64,000 nucleotides of DNA from a bacterium (lineage in GTDB: Bacteria > Patescibacteriota > Gracilibacteria > Peribacterales > Peribacteraceae), in NCBI GenBank assembly GCA_029558515.1, contig JAKQEM010000018.1, positions 1 to 64,000 on the forward strand, given 5' to 3'. Both the position numbers and the translations under genes were made by a program. The first letter of the stretch is position 1. Each line of letters opens with the position of its first letter. The notes beneath the pieces are model-generated. The model saw only the letters and a list, made by a program, of their open reading frames with translations. It did not search any database and was not told the DNA's origin. This document shows positions 29,286 through 38,416 of this stretch, one piece after another.

Positions 29286-30287
29286 ATGTTCACGGGTATC
29301 ATCGAAGCAACGGCAGCGGTACGGGAGAAACGTGCGACGGGCCTCATCGTCGAGCGTCCTGCATCGTTTGATGATCTGCGTCCGGGTGGGAGTGTGTGCG
29401 TGAACGGCGTGTGTTTGACGATCGCGGCGATCGACGATGCGACGCTCTCGTTTGATGTCATGCCGGAAACGTGGAACAAGACTAGACTAGGCGATCTCAA
29501 ACCGGGACATCGCGTGAATGTGGAACGAGCGATGCGGGCGGACGGACGCTTCGACGGACACATCGTACAGGGGCATGTGGAAGGAGTAGGAGAAGTTCTG
29601 TCTATCGCCCCCACCCCCCAACCCCCTCCCCCAAGGGGAGAGGGGGCACACAAGGCCTTGGAAGGAGAACGGTACCCAGCGCCATTGCTCATCAATCGAT
29701 CACGCCACATGCGTAAAGCGCCAACAAAGAGCGAAGCTATCTTGTGGGATGCTGTACGGAATCATCAGTTGGGATATCACATCCGACGGCAGCGCCCGAT
29801 TGGAAAATATATTCTTGATTTTTTCTGTGAAGAGAAACTGCTTGGCATTGAAGTGGACGATAAAATTCATGAACGACAAAAAGAATATGATGCATTGCGT
29901 GATCGAGAATTGCATGCACTCGGCATACGCATGCTGCATGTCACCAGTGAAGAAGTTGAACACGATACTTCTGCCATTCTTGAACGGATCCGTGTCGCTC
30001 TGCATGTCACCCCTCCACCGCACGGGGGAGGGGCCGGGGATGGGGGCATTCTTTTGGAAATCAATCTACCACCGAATCTCTCCCCCTTCGTCCTCCCCAA
30101 AGGTTCCATCACCGTCGACGGCGTTTCGCTGACGGTTGCCTCTCTCACCCCATCAGGGTGTACACTGGCCCTCATTCCCACGACGCTGCGCGAAACGACC
30201 CTGGGAGCGCTCCGCAAGGGCGACCGCGTGAACATCGAGACGGACATTCTGATCCGCAGCATCGCCGCCCTCCTTCCACAGACATGA
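29286..30287 (+). CDS. ribE: Riboflavin synthase alpha chain interrupted in frame by a DUF559-containing element
   Basis: MFTGIIEATAAV...GHIVQGHVEGVGEV [insert] LLEINLPPNLSPFVLPKGSITVDGVSLTV...LRETTLGALRKGDRVNIETD. Confidence 0.9.
   Translation: MFTGIIEATAAVREKRATGLIVERPASFDDLRPGGSVCVNGVCLTIAAIDDATLSFDVMPETWNKTRLGDLKPGHRVNVERAMRADGRFDGHIVQGHVEGVGEVLSIAPTPQPPPPRGEGAHKALEGERYPAPLLINRSRHMRKAPTKSEAILWDAVRNHQLGYHIRRQRPIGKYILDFFCEEKLLGIEVDDKIHERQKEYDALRDRELHALGIRMLHVTSEEVEHDTSAILERIRVALHVTPPPHGGGAGDGGILLEINLPPNLSPFVLPKGSITVDGVSLTVASLTPSGCTLALIPTTLRETTLGALRKGDRVNIETDILIRSIAALLPQT
29606..30050 (+). mobile_element. In-frame element: hairpin end - DUF559 nuclease domain - hairpin end
   Basis: GCCCCCACCCCCCAACCCCCTCCCCC-aa-GGGGAGAGGGGG left; CCCCTCCaccgcacGGGGGAGGGGCCGGGGATGGGGGC right; between them MRKAPTKSEAILWDAVRNHQLGYHIRRQRPIGKYILDFFCEEKLLGIEVDDKIHERQKEYDALRDRELHALGIRMLHVTSEEV. 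Confidence 0.8.
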
Positions 30288-30784
30288 AGGACTTCCACGC
30301 TTCACCACTCCCGGCAATCATCGACTCCTCGTGGAAGATCGGCATCGTCGCATCGCTCTATCATCGTGCCGTGGTTGATGCACTGGTGGATGGTGCGAAG
30401 ACGCTGCTGCTATCCGCGGGGATCCCGGCGGCGAACATCACCGTCCACGACGCGCCCGGCTCATTTGAGATTCCGCTGATCGGTGCCGCGCTCGCGCAAA
30501 CGCAGACGGTCGATGCGCTGCTGGGATTCGGGGTCATTGTGGAAGGCGAGACGCACCACGCCCGTCTGCTGGCGGAAACGGTCGCCCACGGCATGATGAA
30601 CGTGCAAACGAAGGAATTGATTCCTTTCGCCTTCGAGGTGCTGTACGTTGATAGTCTCGACCAAGCGATAGCCCGCACACAGGGAGCGGATCACAAAGGC
30701 GTCGAAGCCGCCCGGTCCGTCCTTCGGTCCTTGGACACATTGCGTACGTTACGAGATGCGACTGACCGGTTACGAACGAACTGA
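30284..30784 (+). CDS. ribH: 6,7-dimethyl-8-ribityllumazine synthase
   Basis: KIGIVASLYHRAVVDALVDGAKTLLLSAGIPAANITVHDAPGSFEIPLIGAALAQT; ATG overlaps ribE stop region. Confidence 0.96.
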   Translation: MKDFHASPLPAIIDSSWKIGIVASLYHRAVVDALVDGAKTLLLSAGIPAANITVHDAPGSFEIPLIGAALAQTQTVDALLGFGVIVEGETHHARLLAETVAHGMMNVQTKELIPFAFEVLYVDSLDQAIARTQGADHKGVEAARSVLRSLDTLRTLRDATDRLRTN

Positions 30785-30821
30785 CGAACGAACGAACTAA
30801 CGAAATATCGAGATAACGAAT

Positions 30822-30898
30822 CCTTGTCTTTAGTCCTTAGTCCTCTGTCCCGAAGTCCTAATCCCTAATCCCTAATCCCAAACCCCCAATCCCTGCCC
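30822..30898. repeat. Heptamer array (11 x 7 nt) abutting ribBA start codon
   Basis: ccttgtc tttagtc cttagtc ctctgtc ccgaagt cctaatc cctaatc cctaatc ccaaacc cccaatc cctgccc. Confidence 0.92.
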
Positions 30899-30899
30899 C

Positions 30900-32111
30900 A
30901 TGTCCCCTTTCTCCTCCATTCCCGACGCCATCGCCGCCCTGCAGCAGGGCCGCATGATCGTCGTAGTGGATGATGAGGATCGTGAGAATGAGGGGGATTT
31001 GATCGCCTCCGCCGAACATGTGACCGAGGATCAGATGGCATTCCTCATCCATCACACCAGCGGCATCGTGTTTTTGGCCATCACGAATGAAATCGCCGAC
31101 CGCCTCCGCCTGCCGCCGATGGTCCCCGTGAACACCGCCAAGCGCGGCACTCCGTTCACCGTCAGCATCGAAGCACGGGAAGGCATTGAGACCGGCGTCT
31201 CCGCCAAAGACCGCGTGACGACCGTGCGCACCGCAATTCGTCCCGATGCCTCGCCGCATGATTTGGCGCGTCCGGGACACATCTTTCCCTTGCGTGCGGA
31301 TGACGGTGGCGTCCTCAAGCGCGCAGGTCATACGGAAGCCACGGTCGATCTCATGCAACTGGCGGGGTTGCGTCCCGGAGGCGTCGGTGCGGAACTGATG
31401 CATGAAGACGGCACCATGATGCGCCTCCCCGCACTCGAAGCGTTCGCACAGGAGCATGATTTCCCTCTCATCTCCATCGCAGATCTCATCGCCGAACGAC
31501 ATTCCCGGGAACATCTCATCAAACTGGAAGCGGAAGCGAACCTGGAAACGCACGTCGGTCTGTGGCGCATCAAAGTGTACAGTGACTCCGTCTCCAAACG
31601 AGAGCACATTGCTCTCATCCGAGGTGACATTCATCCGGCGAAACCCACTCTCGTCCGCGTCCACTCCGAATGTCTGACGGGCGACATTCTGCACTCGCAA
31701 CATTGTGATTGCGGCTGGCAACTCGACCGCGCGATGCACATGATCGCACAGGAGGGAATGGGTGTGATCGTTTACATGCGTCATCAGGAGGGACGCGGCA
31801 TCGGCCTGTCCAACAAGATACGGGCGTACGCTCTGCAACAGGAACAAGGATTGGATACCGTGGAAGCCAATGAGAAGCTCGGATTCCCGCCGGACGCACG
31901 CAACTACGGCATCGGCGCACAGATCCTCCACGACGTAGGAGTGGGAAACATCCGTCTTTTAACCAACAATCCGCGTAAAATTAGCGGACTCAAAGGGTTC
32001 AATCTGGAGATCGTGGAGCAAGTTCCCATCGCGATGGAAGCGCCGCCGCTCGGCTTACTTTCGTACCTCACCACCAAGAAGAACAAACTGGGGCATCTGC
32101 TCAATTTGTGA
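30900..32111 (+). CDS. ribBA: Bifunctional 3,4-dihydroxy-2-butanone-4-phosphate synthase / GTP cyclohydrolase II
   Basis: MIVVVDDEDRENEGDLIASAEHVT...HTEATVDLMQLAGL; HSECLTGDILHSQHCDCGWQLDRAMHMIAQEGMGVIVYMRHQEGRGIGL. Confidence 0.97.
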   Translation: MSPFSSIPDAIAALQQGRMIVVVDDEDRENEGDLIASAEHVTEDQMAFLIHHTSGIVFLAITNEIADRLRLPPMVPVNTAKRGTPFTVSIEAREGIETGVSAKDRVTTVRTAIRPDASPHDLARPGHIFPLRADDGGVLKRAGHTEATVDLMQLAGLRPGGVGAELMHEDGTMMRLPALEAFAQEHDFPLISIADLIAERHSREHLIKLEAEANLETHVGLWRIKVYSDSVSKREHIALIRGDIHPAKPTLVRVHSECLTGDILHSQHCDCGWQLDRAMHMIAQEGMGVIVYMRHQEGRGIGLSNKIRAYALQQEQGLDTVEANEKLGFPPDARNYGIGAQILHDVGVGNIRLLTNNPRKISGLKGFNLEIVEQVPIAMEAPPLGLLSYLTTKKNKLGHLLNL

Positions 32112-33135
32112 GACTGATTTCTTCATCCACCATCCCCGCTTGTCGGAAAGCGTCCCACGTACGTTGACCGCCTTCCACCAGGATGCTCGTGAGTCCGTGA
32201 TACCCTCCGGACGGTTCCGTGAGCGCTTGCCACAGCATCGTCCAATCGAAGCACTGTTTTTCAACCGGAACTTCCCGCAGCATCACTCCCCTCTTCGTGA
32301 GTTCACGCCACACATCTTCCTGTTCCCGCGTGACGGGAGGCGCGTGGACAATGATCGTTTCTGATCGACGATCATCGGAGACGATGCGCGCAGTAAGCTG
32401 AATGCGCAGGTGCGGATCGAGGATGATGCGCAAAGGATGGAACGTCTTCCCCTCTCCCGGTAGGCATACGGCGTGTGGAGGGAGAGGGGGTTGGGGGGTG
32501 AGGGAATGGAAGCGAACATCCAACTTCGGATCATCCGCGAGCACCGTCCCGACGCCGACCAGAATGGCATCGTGCGTGGAACGGAGAAACGTATGCGACC
32601 AAATGTTCTGTGCTTTCGATGTGATCGCAAGCGGCCTGCCATCATCCTCCGCGATGCGACCATCCCGGGTCCGTGCGGATTTGAGCGTAATGAACGGGCG
32701 ATTCTTCGTGCGCATTGAGAAAAATCCGCGATTCATACGTTCGCATTCCGTCTGTAGCACAGGCCCAAAAACCCGAACACCATTTTTAATCAATTTACCA
32801 ATTCCCTCCCCCCGCATCCGTTCGTCGGGATCCGTCATGCCATACACCAGATTCCGTACGCCGCGTTCGAGAATGATGTCCGTGCAGGGCGGCGTTTTCC
32901 CGTGATGACAACAAGGTTCCATATTCACATAGAGCGTATCCGTCGGCAGCACGGTGCCATCGAATCGCTCCAGCAGTGCTCGCTCCGCATGGGGCGCGCC
33001 GAATGCTTCATGCCATGCCTCCGCAATGATGCGTCCATCCCGTACCAACGCCGCTCCGACCATCGCGCCATCGCCCACGGAGCCGCGACCATGTGCGGCA
33101 AGAGCAAGGCAATGACGAATATGGGATGCATGCAT
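32101..33135 (-). CDS. ribD: Bifunctional diaminohydroxyphosphoribosylaminopyrimidine deaminase / reductase, with in-frame hairpin insertion
   Basis: PHAERALLERFDGTVLPTDTLYVNMEPCCHHGKTPPCTDIILERGVRNLVYGMTDPD; insertion SLTPQPPLPPHAVCLPGEG between DVRFH and KTFHPLRIILDP. Confidence 0.95.
   Translation of the reverse strand: MHASHIRHCLALAAHGRGSVGDGAMVGAALVRDGRIIAEAWHEAFGAPHAERALLERFDGTVLPTDTLYVNMEPCCHHGKTPPCTDIILERGVRNLVYGMTDPDERMRGEGIGKLIKNGVRVFGPVLQTECERMNRGFFSMRTKNRPFITLKSARTRDGRIAEDDGRPLAITSKAQNIWSHTFLRSTHDAILVGVGTVLADDPKLDVRFHSLTPQPPLPPHAVCLPGEGKTFHPLRIILDPHLRIQLTARIVSDDRRSETIIVHAPPVTREQEDVWRELTKRGVMLREVPVEKQCFDWTMLWQALTEPSGGYHGLTSILVEGGQRTWDAFRQAGMVDEEISLTN
32448..32506. repeat. Solo C/G-rich hairpin element inside ribD
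   Basis: CCCCTCTCCC-loop-GGGAGAGGGGGTTGGGGGGTGAGGGA. Confidence 0.75.
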
Positions 33136-33150
33136 GATAAGAGGAAGGAT

Positions 33151-33185
33151 AATGCAAAATGTGAAATGTGAAATGTGAAATGCTC
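33151..33185. repeat. Heptamer array (5 x 7 nt, AATGTGA type)
   Basis: aatgcaa aatgtga aatgtga aatgtga aatgctc. Confidence 0.8.
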
Positions 33186-33228
33186 ACAAAATAGACCTTG
33201 GAGAGTTCGTCCTTGTACATTTTCTCAT

Positions 33229-33660
33229 TCAGTCAGCCCGAGGCGGACGATCATTTTGCATTCCCTTATGCAGATACTTCTGCAATGCCGACACCGGAAC
33301 CGGGGCGTGTTTCTTCTCCGATTCTTCCTGCAGCTTCGCATCTTTCCGCATGCGGTGGTGACGGTGCGCATGCAGGATGGTGCGATAGCCGCCTTCGCCG
33401 TTCTCCAGAAAATGCGCGACACGCGTGACCGTCGTGGTACTGGCGCCGGTCACTTCGGCAATGTTTCGGTAACTCATCCCCTGCGCGATCAAACGCGCGA
33501 CCTCCAGCCGTTCGCTCCAGGCTTGCAGCTCACTGAGTGTTCCGATATCCCGCAACAACGCCGCCATATCCGCATCCGACTTGCAGGAGCGCAGCGCGGA
33601 CACCAACGCTTTGAACCAAGGCTCCTTGTGCCAACTGTCCTCGGTGAAACGTCGTTTCAT
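33229..33660 (-). CDS. TrpR/YerC/YecD-like DNA-binding protein
   Basis: ELQAWSERLEVARLIAQGMSYRNIAEVTGASTTTVTRVAHFLENGEGGYRTILHAH. Confidence 0.88.
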   Translation of the reverse strand: MKRRFTEDSWHKEPWFKALVSALRSCKSDADMAALLRDIGTLSELQAWSERLEVARLIAQGMSYRNIAEVTGASTTTVTRVAHFLENGEGGYRTILHAHRHHRMRKDAKLQEESEKKHAPVPVSALQKYLHKGMQNDRPPRAD

Positions 33661-33749
33661 GGGAAAGGAGAATGGAGAATGCGTCAACTGTACAGGAAGT
33701 GCGTGAAACGGTCCACAGGCACTTGCGTGTATGGTACACTGAAAAAACT

Positions 33750-34967
33750 ATGAGCGGCACCCGCACCATCGCACTCTCCGCGTTCACGTCCCTCCTCGTC
33801 TCCTCCCTCGTACTTGGCATCGAGACGGTGACGCTTCGCGCACCCCAACCCTCGGATTCTCCCACGATGCCTTCCGCACCCATCGACGCACTGGAGGAAG
33901 AAGTGCGCGCGGAATCCCCCGTGATCGAAGTGGTCTCAGCCGCGGAACCGGCGGTTGTAAGCGTGATCATCAGCAAAAACCTGCCCGTGATCGAACGTTT
34001 CTACGATCGCATTCCATTGGGTGATTCTCCCTTTAATTTTGAAATACCCCGCCTGCGGCAAATGGGAACCGAATTGCAGGAAGTGGGTGGAGGGACGGCG
34101 TTCTTCGTTTCGGAAGACGGTCTCCTGATGACCAACCGGCACGTCGTCAGTGACGAAGATGCTCTGTACTCGGTCCTGCTCAATGACGGCCGGACACTGA
34201 CCGCCAAGGTGCTCGCGCGCGATGCTCTCACCGATATCGCGCTCCTTAAGGTGAAAGGAACGGATTTCCCGGCGTTGCGACTTTCCTCGAGCAATGAGCC
34301 CGTTTTGGGCCAGACGGTCATTGCCATCGGCAATGCACTCGCGGAATTTCGCAACACGGTGAGCGTCGGCGTCATCTCCGGACTGCAACGCACCATCACG
34401 GCCGGCAATCCTGCCGAAGGAACGACGGAACGCCTCACGCAGATTCTGCAGACCGATGCCGCCATCAACCAGGGCAACTCCGGCGGGCCGCTGCTGGATC
34501 TGCAAGGCTCCGTCATCGGCATGAACACGGCGGTCGCTTCCGGCGCGCAGAACATCGGCTTCGCCATTCCCGTTTCCGATTTGCGTCGCGTGCTGCACAG
34601 CTATCAATCATTCGGCCGCATCGTGCGACCCTATCTCGGCGTCCGATACGTGATGCTCACGCCCGCACTTGCCGAAGAAGAGAAACTGTCCGTGACACAG
34701 GGGGCACTGATCACCAAGGGCGAGGAACCCGGCGAAATCGCCATCGTCCCCGATTCTCCCGCTGCAAAAGCCGATCTGCGCGAAGGAGACGTGATCGTGA
34801 AAGCGGGTGAAACGGCACTGACAGAGCAAGCTGACTTCAGTGGCATCATCCAGCGCATGCTGCCGGGAGACACACTCACGCTGACGATTCTCCGGGACGG
34901 ACGGGAACGGGAAGTGACGGTGACACTGGAGGAGTGGACGAATGAGGGGGTAGGGAGTGGAGAGTAG
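33750..34967 (+). CDS. HtrA/DegP-like trypsin-type serine protease with PDZ
   Basis: GGGTAFFVSEDGLLMTNRHVV...DIALLKVKG...INQGNSGGPLLDLQGSVIGMNTAV. Confidence 0.95.
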   Translation: MSGTRTIALSAFTSLLVSSLVLGIETVTLRAPQPSDSPTMPSAPIDALEEEVRAESPVIEVVSAAEPAVVSVIISKNLPVIERFYDRIPLGDSPFNFEIPRLRQMGTELQEVGGGTAFFVSEDGLLMTNRHVVSDEDALYSVLLNDGRTLTAKVLARDALTDIALLKVKGTDFPALRLSSSNEPVLGQTVIAIGNALAEFRNTVSVGVISGLQRTITAGNPAEGTTERLTQILQTDAAINQGNSGGPLLDLQGSVIGMNTAVASGAQNIGFAIPVSDLRRVLHSYQSFGRIVRPYLGVRYVMLTPALAEEEKLSVTQGALITKGEEPGEIAIVPDSPAAKADLREGDVIVKAGETALTEQADFSGIIQRMLPGDTLTLTILRDGREREVTVTLEEWTNEGVGSGE

Positions 34968-35016
34968 GTTATAGACGTTTCATGCAAAAATCACTCTCAC
35001 ACTGAGGGCATTTTCT

Positions 35017-35058
35017 CCTACCCCCTACAACCTACCACCTACAACCTACCCCCTACTT
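35017..35058. repeat. Heptamer array (6 x 7 nt), inverted relative to the 3' end of the HtrA gene
   Basis: cctaccc cctacaa cctacca cctacaa cctaccc cctactt; opposite-sense GGGTAGGGAGTGGAGAGTAGG at about 34950-34970 covers the HtrA stop codon. Confidence 0.85.
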
Positions 35059-35681
35059 CTCTTCCTCCGCCACACCACCCACCCGAATACGACAACGATC
35101 ACCAGAGCGATCAGCGCTTCCAGGATGCTCTCGATATTCTCGAACCCGTGTACCAGCCTGTACAGTGTCTCGATGCCGGTAAAGCCGACATATAGATAGA
35201 ACGCATCGCGGACGATGGTGCCGAGGATGGTCGTCGGAAGATAGATGCGCATGGGCACTTTGATGGCCCCCGCACCGATCGAGACGACGGCACTGGACAT
35301 AATCGGAAGTGCGCGCAGCGCAAAGAGCAGTACGTAATCCTTCCACGTTCCCCTTAGCCGCTTTCCGAAAGAAACAATTTCCTCGTGCGACACGCCGAAA
35401 AGCCAACCGAACCGACCGAAGATGAACGACTCCGCCTTCGCGGCGATGGCGTAGACGAGAACCGCCCCGATCGTCTTGCCTGCCGTGGCAATCAGAGAGA
35501 GAACGATCAGGTAAGCCATCGGTTTGTCCTGCGCCGCGGCGATGGACCCCGTCACCGTCATGACGATAGGCGACGGAACGGGAGCGAGCAACTCCTCCAC
35601 GAACGATCCCAGGACCGCGAACAGTTCCAGCGGAACAACCCGCGCCCAGTCGATCAGAGCATCCGTAACGGATGAAATCAT
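35046..35681 (-). CDS. DedA/VTT-domain membrane protein
   Basis: FVEELLAPVPSPIVMTVTGSIAA...GAVLVYAIAAKAESFIFGRFGWLFG...ALRALPIMSSAVVSIGAGAIKVPMR. Confidence 0.85.
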   Translation of the reverse strand: MISSVTDALIDWARVVPLELFAVLGSFVEELLAPVPSPIVMTVTGSIAAAQDKPMAYLIVLSLIATAGKTIGAVLVYAIAAKAESFIFGRFGWLFGVSHEEIVSFGKRLRGTWKDYVLLFALRALPIMSSAVVSIGAGAIKVPMRIYLPTTILGTIVRDAFYLYVGFTGIETLYRLVHGFENIESILEALIALVIVVVFGWVVWRRKRSRG

Positions 35682-35700
35682 GAGGACGGAAGGAAGAAAC

Positions 35701-37821
35701 TCACCCGTTGGACCGGGATTGCGTGACGCCGGAGCGCGAGACGATGATCTCCTCGGCGACGTTTTTCGGAACCTTGTAGTAGTGACTGGGCTCCATGGCG
35801 TAACTCGCGCGACCCTGCGTCATGGAACGCAGTTCCGTGGCGTACCCGAACATTTCCGCCAGCGGCACCTGCGCCGCGATGATCTTGGCCATGCCGCGAT
35901 CGGAGGTGCCCATGATCGTACCGCGGCGAGAATTCAGATCGCCCATGACGTCTCCGAGGAAGTTTTCGGGAACCGTCACTTCCACTTTCATGATCGGTTC
36001 GAGAATGACGGGATCGGCCTTGCGCGCGGTCTCTTGGAACCCGATGGACGCGGCGAACTTGTAGGCCATCTCGGAGGAGTCGACGTCGTGGTACGAACCG
36101 TCCAGCAGCTCGACCTTCACATCGACCACGGAGAATCCCGCAAGGATGCCGCGGCTCATGCCTTCCTGGAACCCCTTGTCGCACGGCGCGATGAATTCGC
36201 GCGGAATGCGGCCTCCCACCACGGAGTTGACGAACTCGTAACCCTTGCCGGGTTCCTGCGGCGTCAGTTTGAAGATGACGTGACCGTACTGTCCGCGACC
36301 GCCGGTCTGCTTGATGTACTTGCCCTCGCCATCGATCTCCTTGGTGATGGTCTCGCGATAGGCCACCTGCGGCGTGCCGACGTTCGTCTCCACCTTGAAT
36401 TCGCGACGCATGCGATCGACGAGGATATCCAAGTGCAGCTCTCCCATGCCCGCGATGATCGTCTGCGCCGTCTCATCATCGGTGTGGACGCGAAACGTAG
36501 GATCCTCCTCCGCCAGCTTCTGGAGGGCGATGCCCATGCGCTCCTGATCGGCCTTCGTTTTGGGTTCGATGGCGATGTGGATGACCGGTTCGGCGAAGGT
36601 GATCGACTCGAGCTGCACCGGCATGGATTCGTCACAGAGCGTGTCGCCCGTCCGCGCATCTTTCAATCCGATGACCGCGGCGATGTCACCGGCCTGCACC
36701 TCCGTGATTTCCTGACGCGAATTGGCGTGGAGACGTACGAGACGACCGATGCGATCTTTATTGCCGTTGCGCGGGTTGTAGACCGACGATCCGCTCTTCA
36801 GAACGCCCGAGTACACACGGATGAACGTCAGCTTCCCGACGAAGGGATCGGAGGCGATTTTGAACGCGAGCGCTGCAAGCGGCTCATTGTTATCGGCTTT
36901 GCGTTCGACAGGTTCACCGTTGGAAGGATTCGTCGCCTTGATGGCCGGAACATCGAGAGGAGAAGGCAGGTACGCGACGACTGCATTGAGTACGCGCTGC
37001 ACACCGATGTTTTTCAGTGACGATCCGCACAGAACCGGATAGACCTTGCCGGCAACGGTTGCCTTACGCAAACCCAGCATCAACTCAGCGTCCGTGAGAG
37101 CGCCGTTCTCCAGGAAAGCATCGATGAGATCGTCGTTGGCTTCCGCGACTTTCTCCATGAGAACCGCGCGATACTCCGCCACTTCGCTCTCCATATCCGC
37201 GGGGATGGGTTGCTCCGTGATGATTTCACCGTGTGCGCCGCTGAAGACGTACGCCTTCTTCGCAATGATATCAACGAGCCCCTTGAAGGTGTCCGCCGCC
37301 CCGATGGGCAGCTGAATGGCCACCGCATCTTTGCTGAGCCGATCGTGAATGGATGCCAGCGACATGAAGAAATCACCGCCGGTCTTATCCATTTTGTTGA
37401 TAAAGGCGAGTCGCGGCACATCGTACTTATCGGCCTGGCGCCACACCGTTTCGCTCTGCGGCTCCACGCCCTGTGAACCATCGAACACAACCACGCCGCC
37501 ATCCAGCACGCGGAGACTGCGCTCCACTTCGGCGGTGAAATCGACGTGGCCGGGTGTGTCGATCAAGTTGATGGTGATATCCTGCGACTCTTCCCCCTCA
37601 CCGGGTACCGGTGCCTTCCAGTGACACTGCGTGGCAGCCGCCGTGATGGTGATGCCTCGCTCGCGCTCCTGCTCCATCCAGTCCATGGTCGCCTCGCCTT
37701 CGTGCACTTCACCGATTTTATAGTTGATTCCCGTATAGAACAAAATGCGCTCGGACGTGGTGGTCTTTCCGGCATCGATATGTGCGATGATACCGATGTT
37801 TCGAACGTGTTTGAGGTCCAT
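35701..37821 (-). CDS. fusA: Elongation factor G
   Basis: [25 protein letters not shown]...; full 706 aa. Confidence 0.98.
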   Translation of the reverse strand: MDLKHVRNIGIIAHIDAGKTTTSERILFYTGINYKIGEVHEGEATMDWMEQERERGITITAAATQCHWKAPVPGEGEESQDITINLIDTPGHVDFTAEVERSLRVLDGGVVVFDGSQGVEPQSETVWRQADKYDVPRLAFINKMDKTGGDFFMSLASIHDRLSKDAVAIQLPIGAADTFKGLVDIIAKKAYVFSGAHGEIITEQPIPADMESEVAEYRAVLMEKVAEANDDLIDAFLENGALTDAELMLGLRKATVAGKVYPVLCGSSLKNIGVQRVLNAVVAYLPSPLDVPAIKATNPSNGEPVERKADNNEPLAALAFKIASDPFVGKLTFIRVYSGVLKSGSSVYNPRNGNKDRIGRLVRLHANSRQEITEVQAGDIAAVIGLKDARTGDTLCDESMPVQLESITFAEPVIHIAIEPKTKADQERMGIALQKLAEEDPTFRVHTDDETAQTIIAGMGELHLDILVDRMRREFKVETNVGTPQVAYRETITKEIDGEGKYIKQTGGRGQYGHVIFKLTPQEPGKGYEFVNSVVGGRIPREFIAPCDKGFQEGMSRGILAGFSVVDVKVELLDGSYHDVDSSEMAYKFAASIGFQETARKADPVILEPIMKVEVTVPENFLGDVMGDLNSRRGTIMGTSDRGMAKIIAAQVPLAEMFGYATELRSMTQGRASYAMEPSHYYKVPKNVAEEIIVSRSGVTQSRSNG

Positions 37822-37840
37822 ACGGGGAAAAAGGAAAGGA

Positions 37841-37885
37841 AAAGCTGCAACTACTCACATCTCACGTCTCACAACTCACAGCTTT
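37841..37885. repeat. Heptamer array (4 x 7 nt) bracketed by a 7-bp inverted repeat
   Basis: AAAGCTG caa-ctactca catctca cgtctca caactca CAGCTTT. Confidence 0.7.
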
Positions 37886-38120
37886 GAAGTGCGGAGACTC
37901 TACAGAAAGAAGGAAGGGGATGCAATACGGAGAATATCCTCATTGATCAACCAATCATCACCCAACGTCTCGCCTTGTGCGGAGTGCGAGGGGCTAAAAT
38001 GTTTCGTAGCCCGAAGCATTTGGGTGAAGAAATTTCGCATTCTTTGCCATCTTCAGAGCTAAATTTCTGAACCGTACAAGGCGTGTTATATGCTGTAGCA
38101 TTTTCTGCTAAGGTAGTATT

Positions 38121-38327
38121 ATGGGTGAGAGATTGCCAACATATGCTGACGCTGAGGCGGCTATTGAATCATTGCCGATAGGTAACTCAGAACGAGGCAT
38201 TCTACTTGGATTGCTTGCAGCTCAGCGTGAGAGGGGAATAAACGATCAATTTGGTGAGATCATTAAAGAAGTCAAGAAAGCAAAAGCAAGAATCAAAAGA
38301 CTTGAATTGCCGCCATTTTGCGATTAA
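38121..38327 (+). CDS. Small hypothetical protein
   Basis: TTCTGCTAAGGT extended -10 six nt upstream of ATG; 68 aa. Confidence 0.45.
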   Translation: MGERLPTYADAEAAIESLPIGNSERGILLGLLAAQRERGINDQFGEIIKEVKKAKARIKRLELPPFCD

Positions 38328-38416
38328 TGGAGCAGAAAAGGCTATTGCATATATCTATCACAAAACGCGCTCAACGATACGAAGCAATCCTCTGCAATCC
38401 ATGAGAACCTCTTTAG

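Noticed and set aside
29606-30050. Intein or self-splicing intron in ribE (and the cofE-like gene)
   Set aside because: No intein splice residues at the junctions, no Hint motifs, and no recognisable group I/II core; the insert reads through as coding sequence with hairpin ends.
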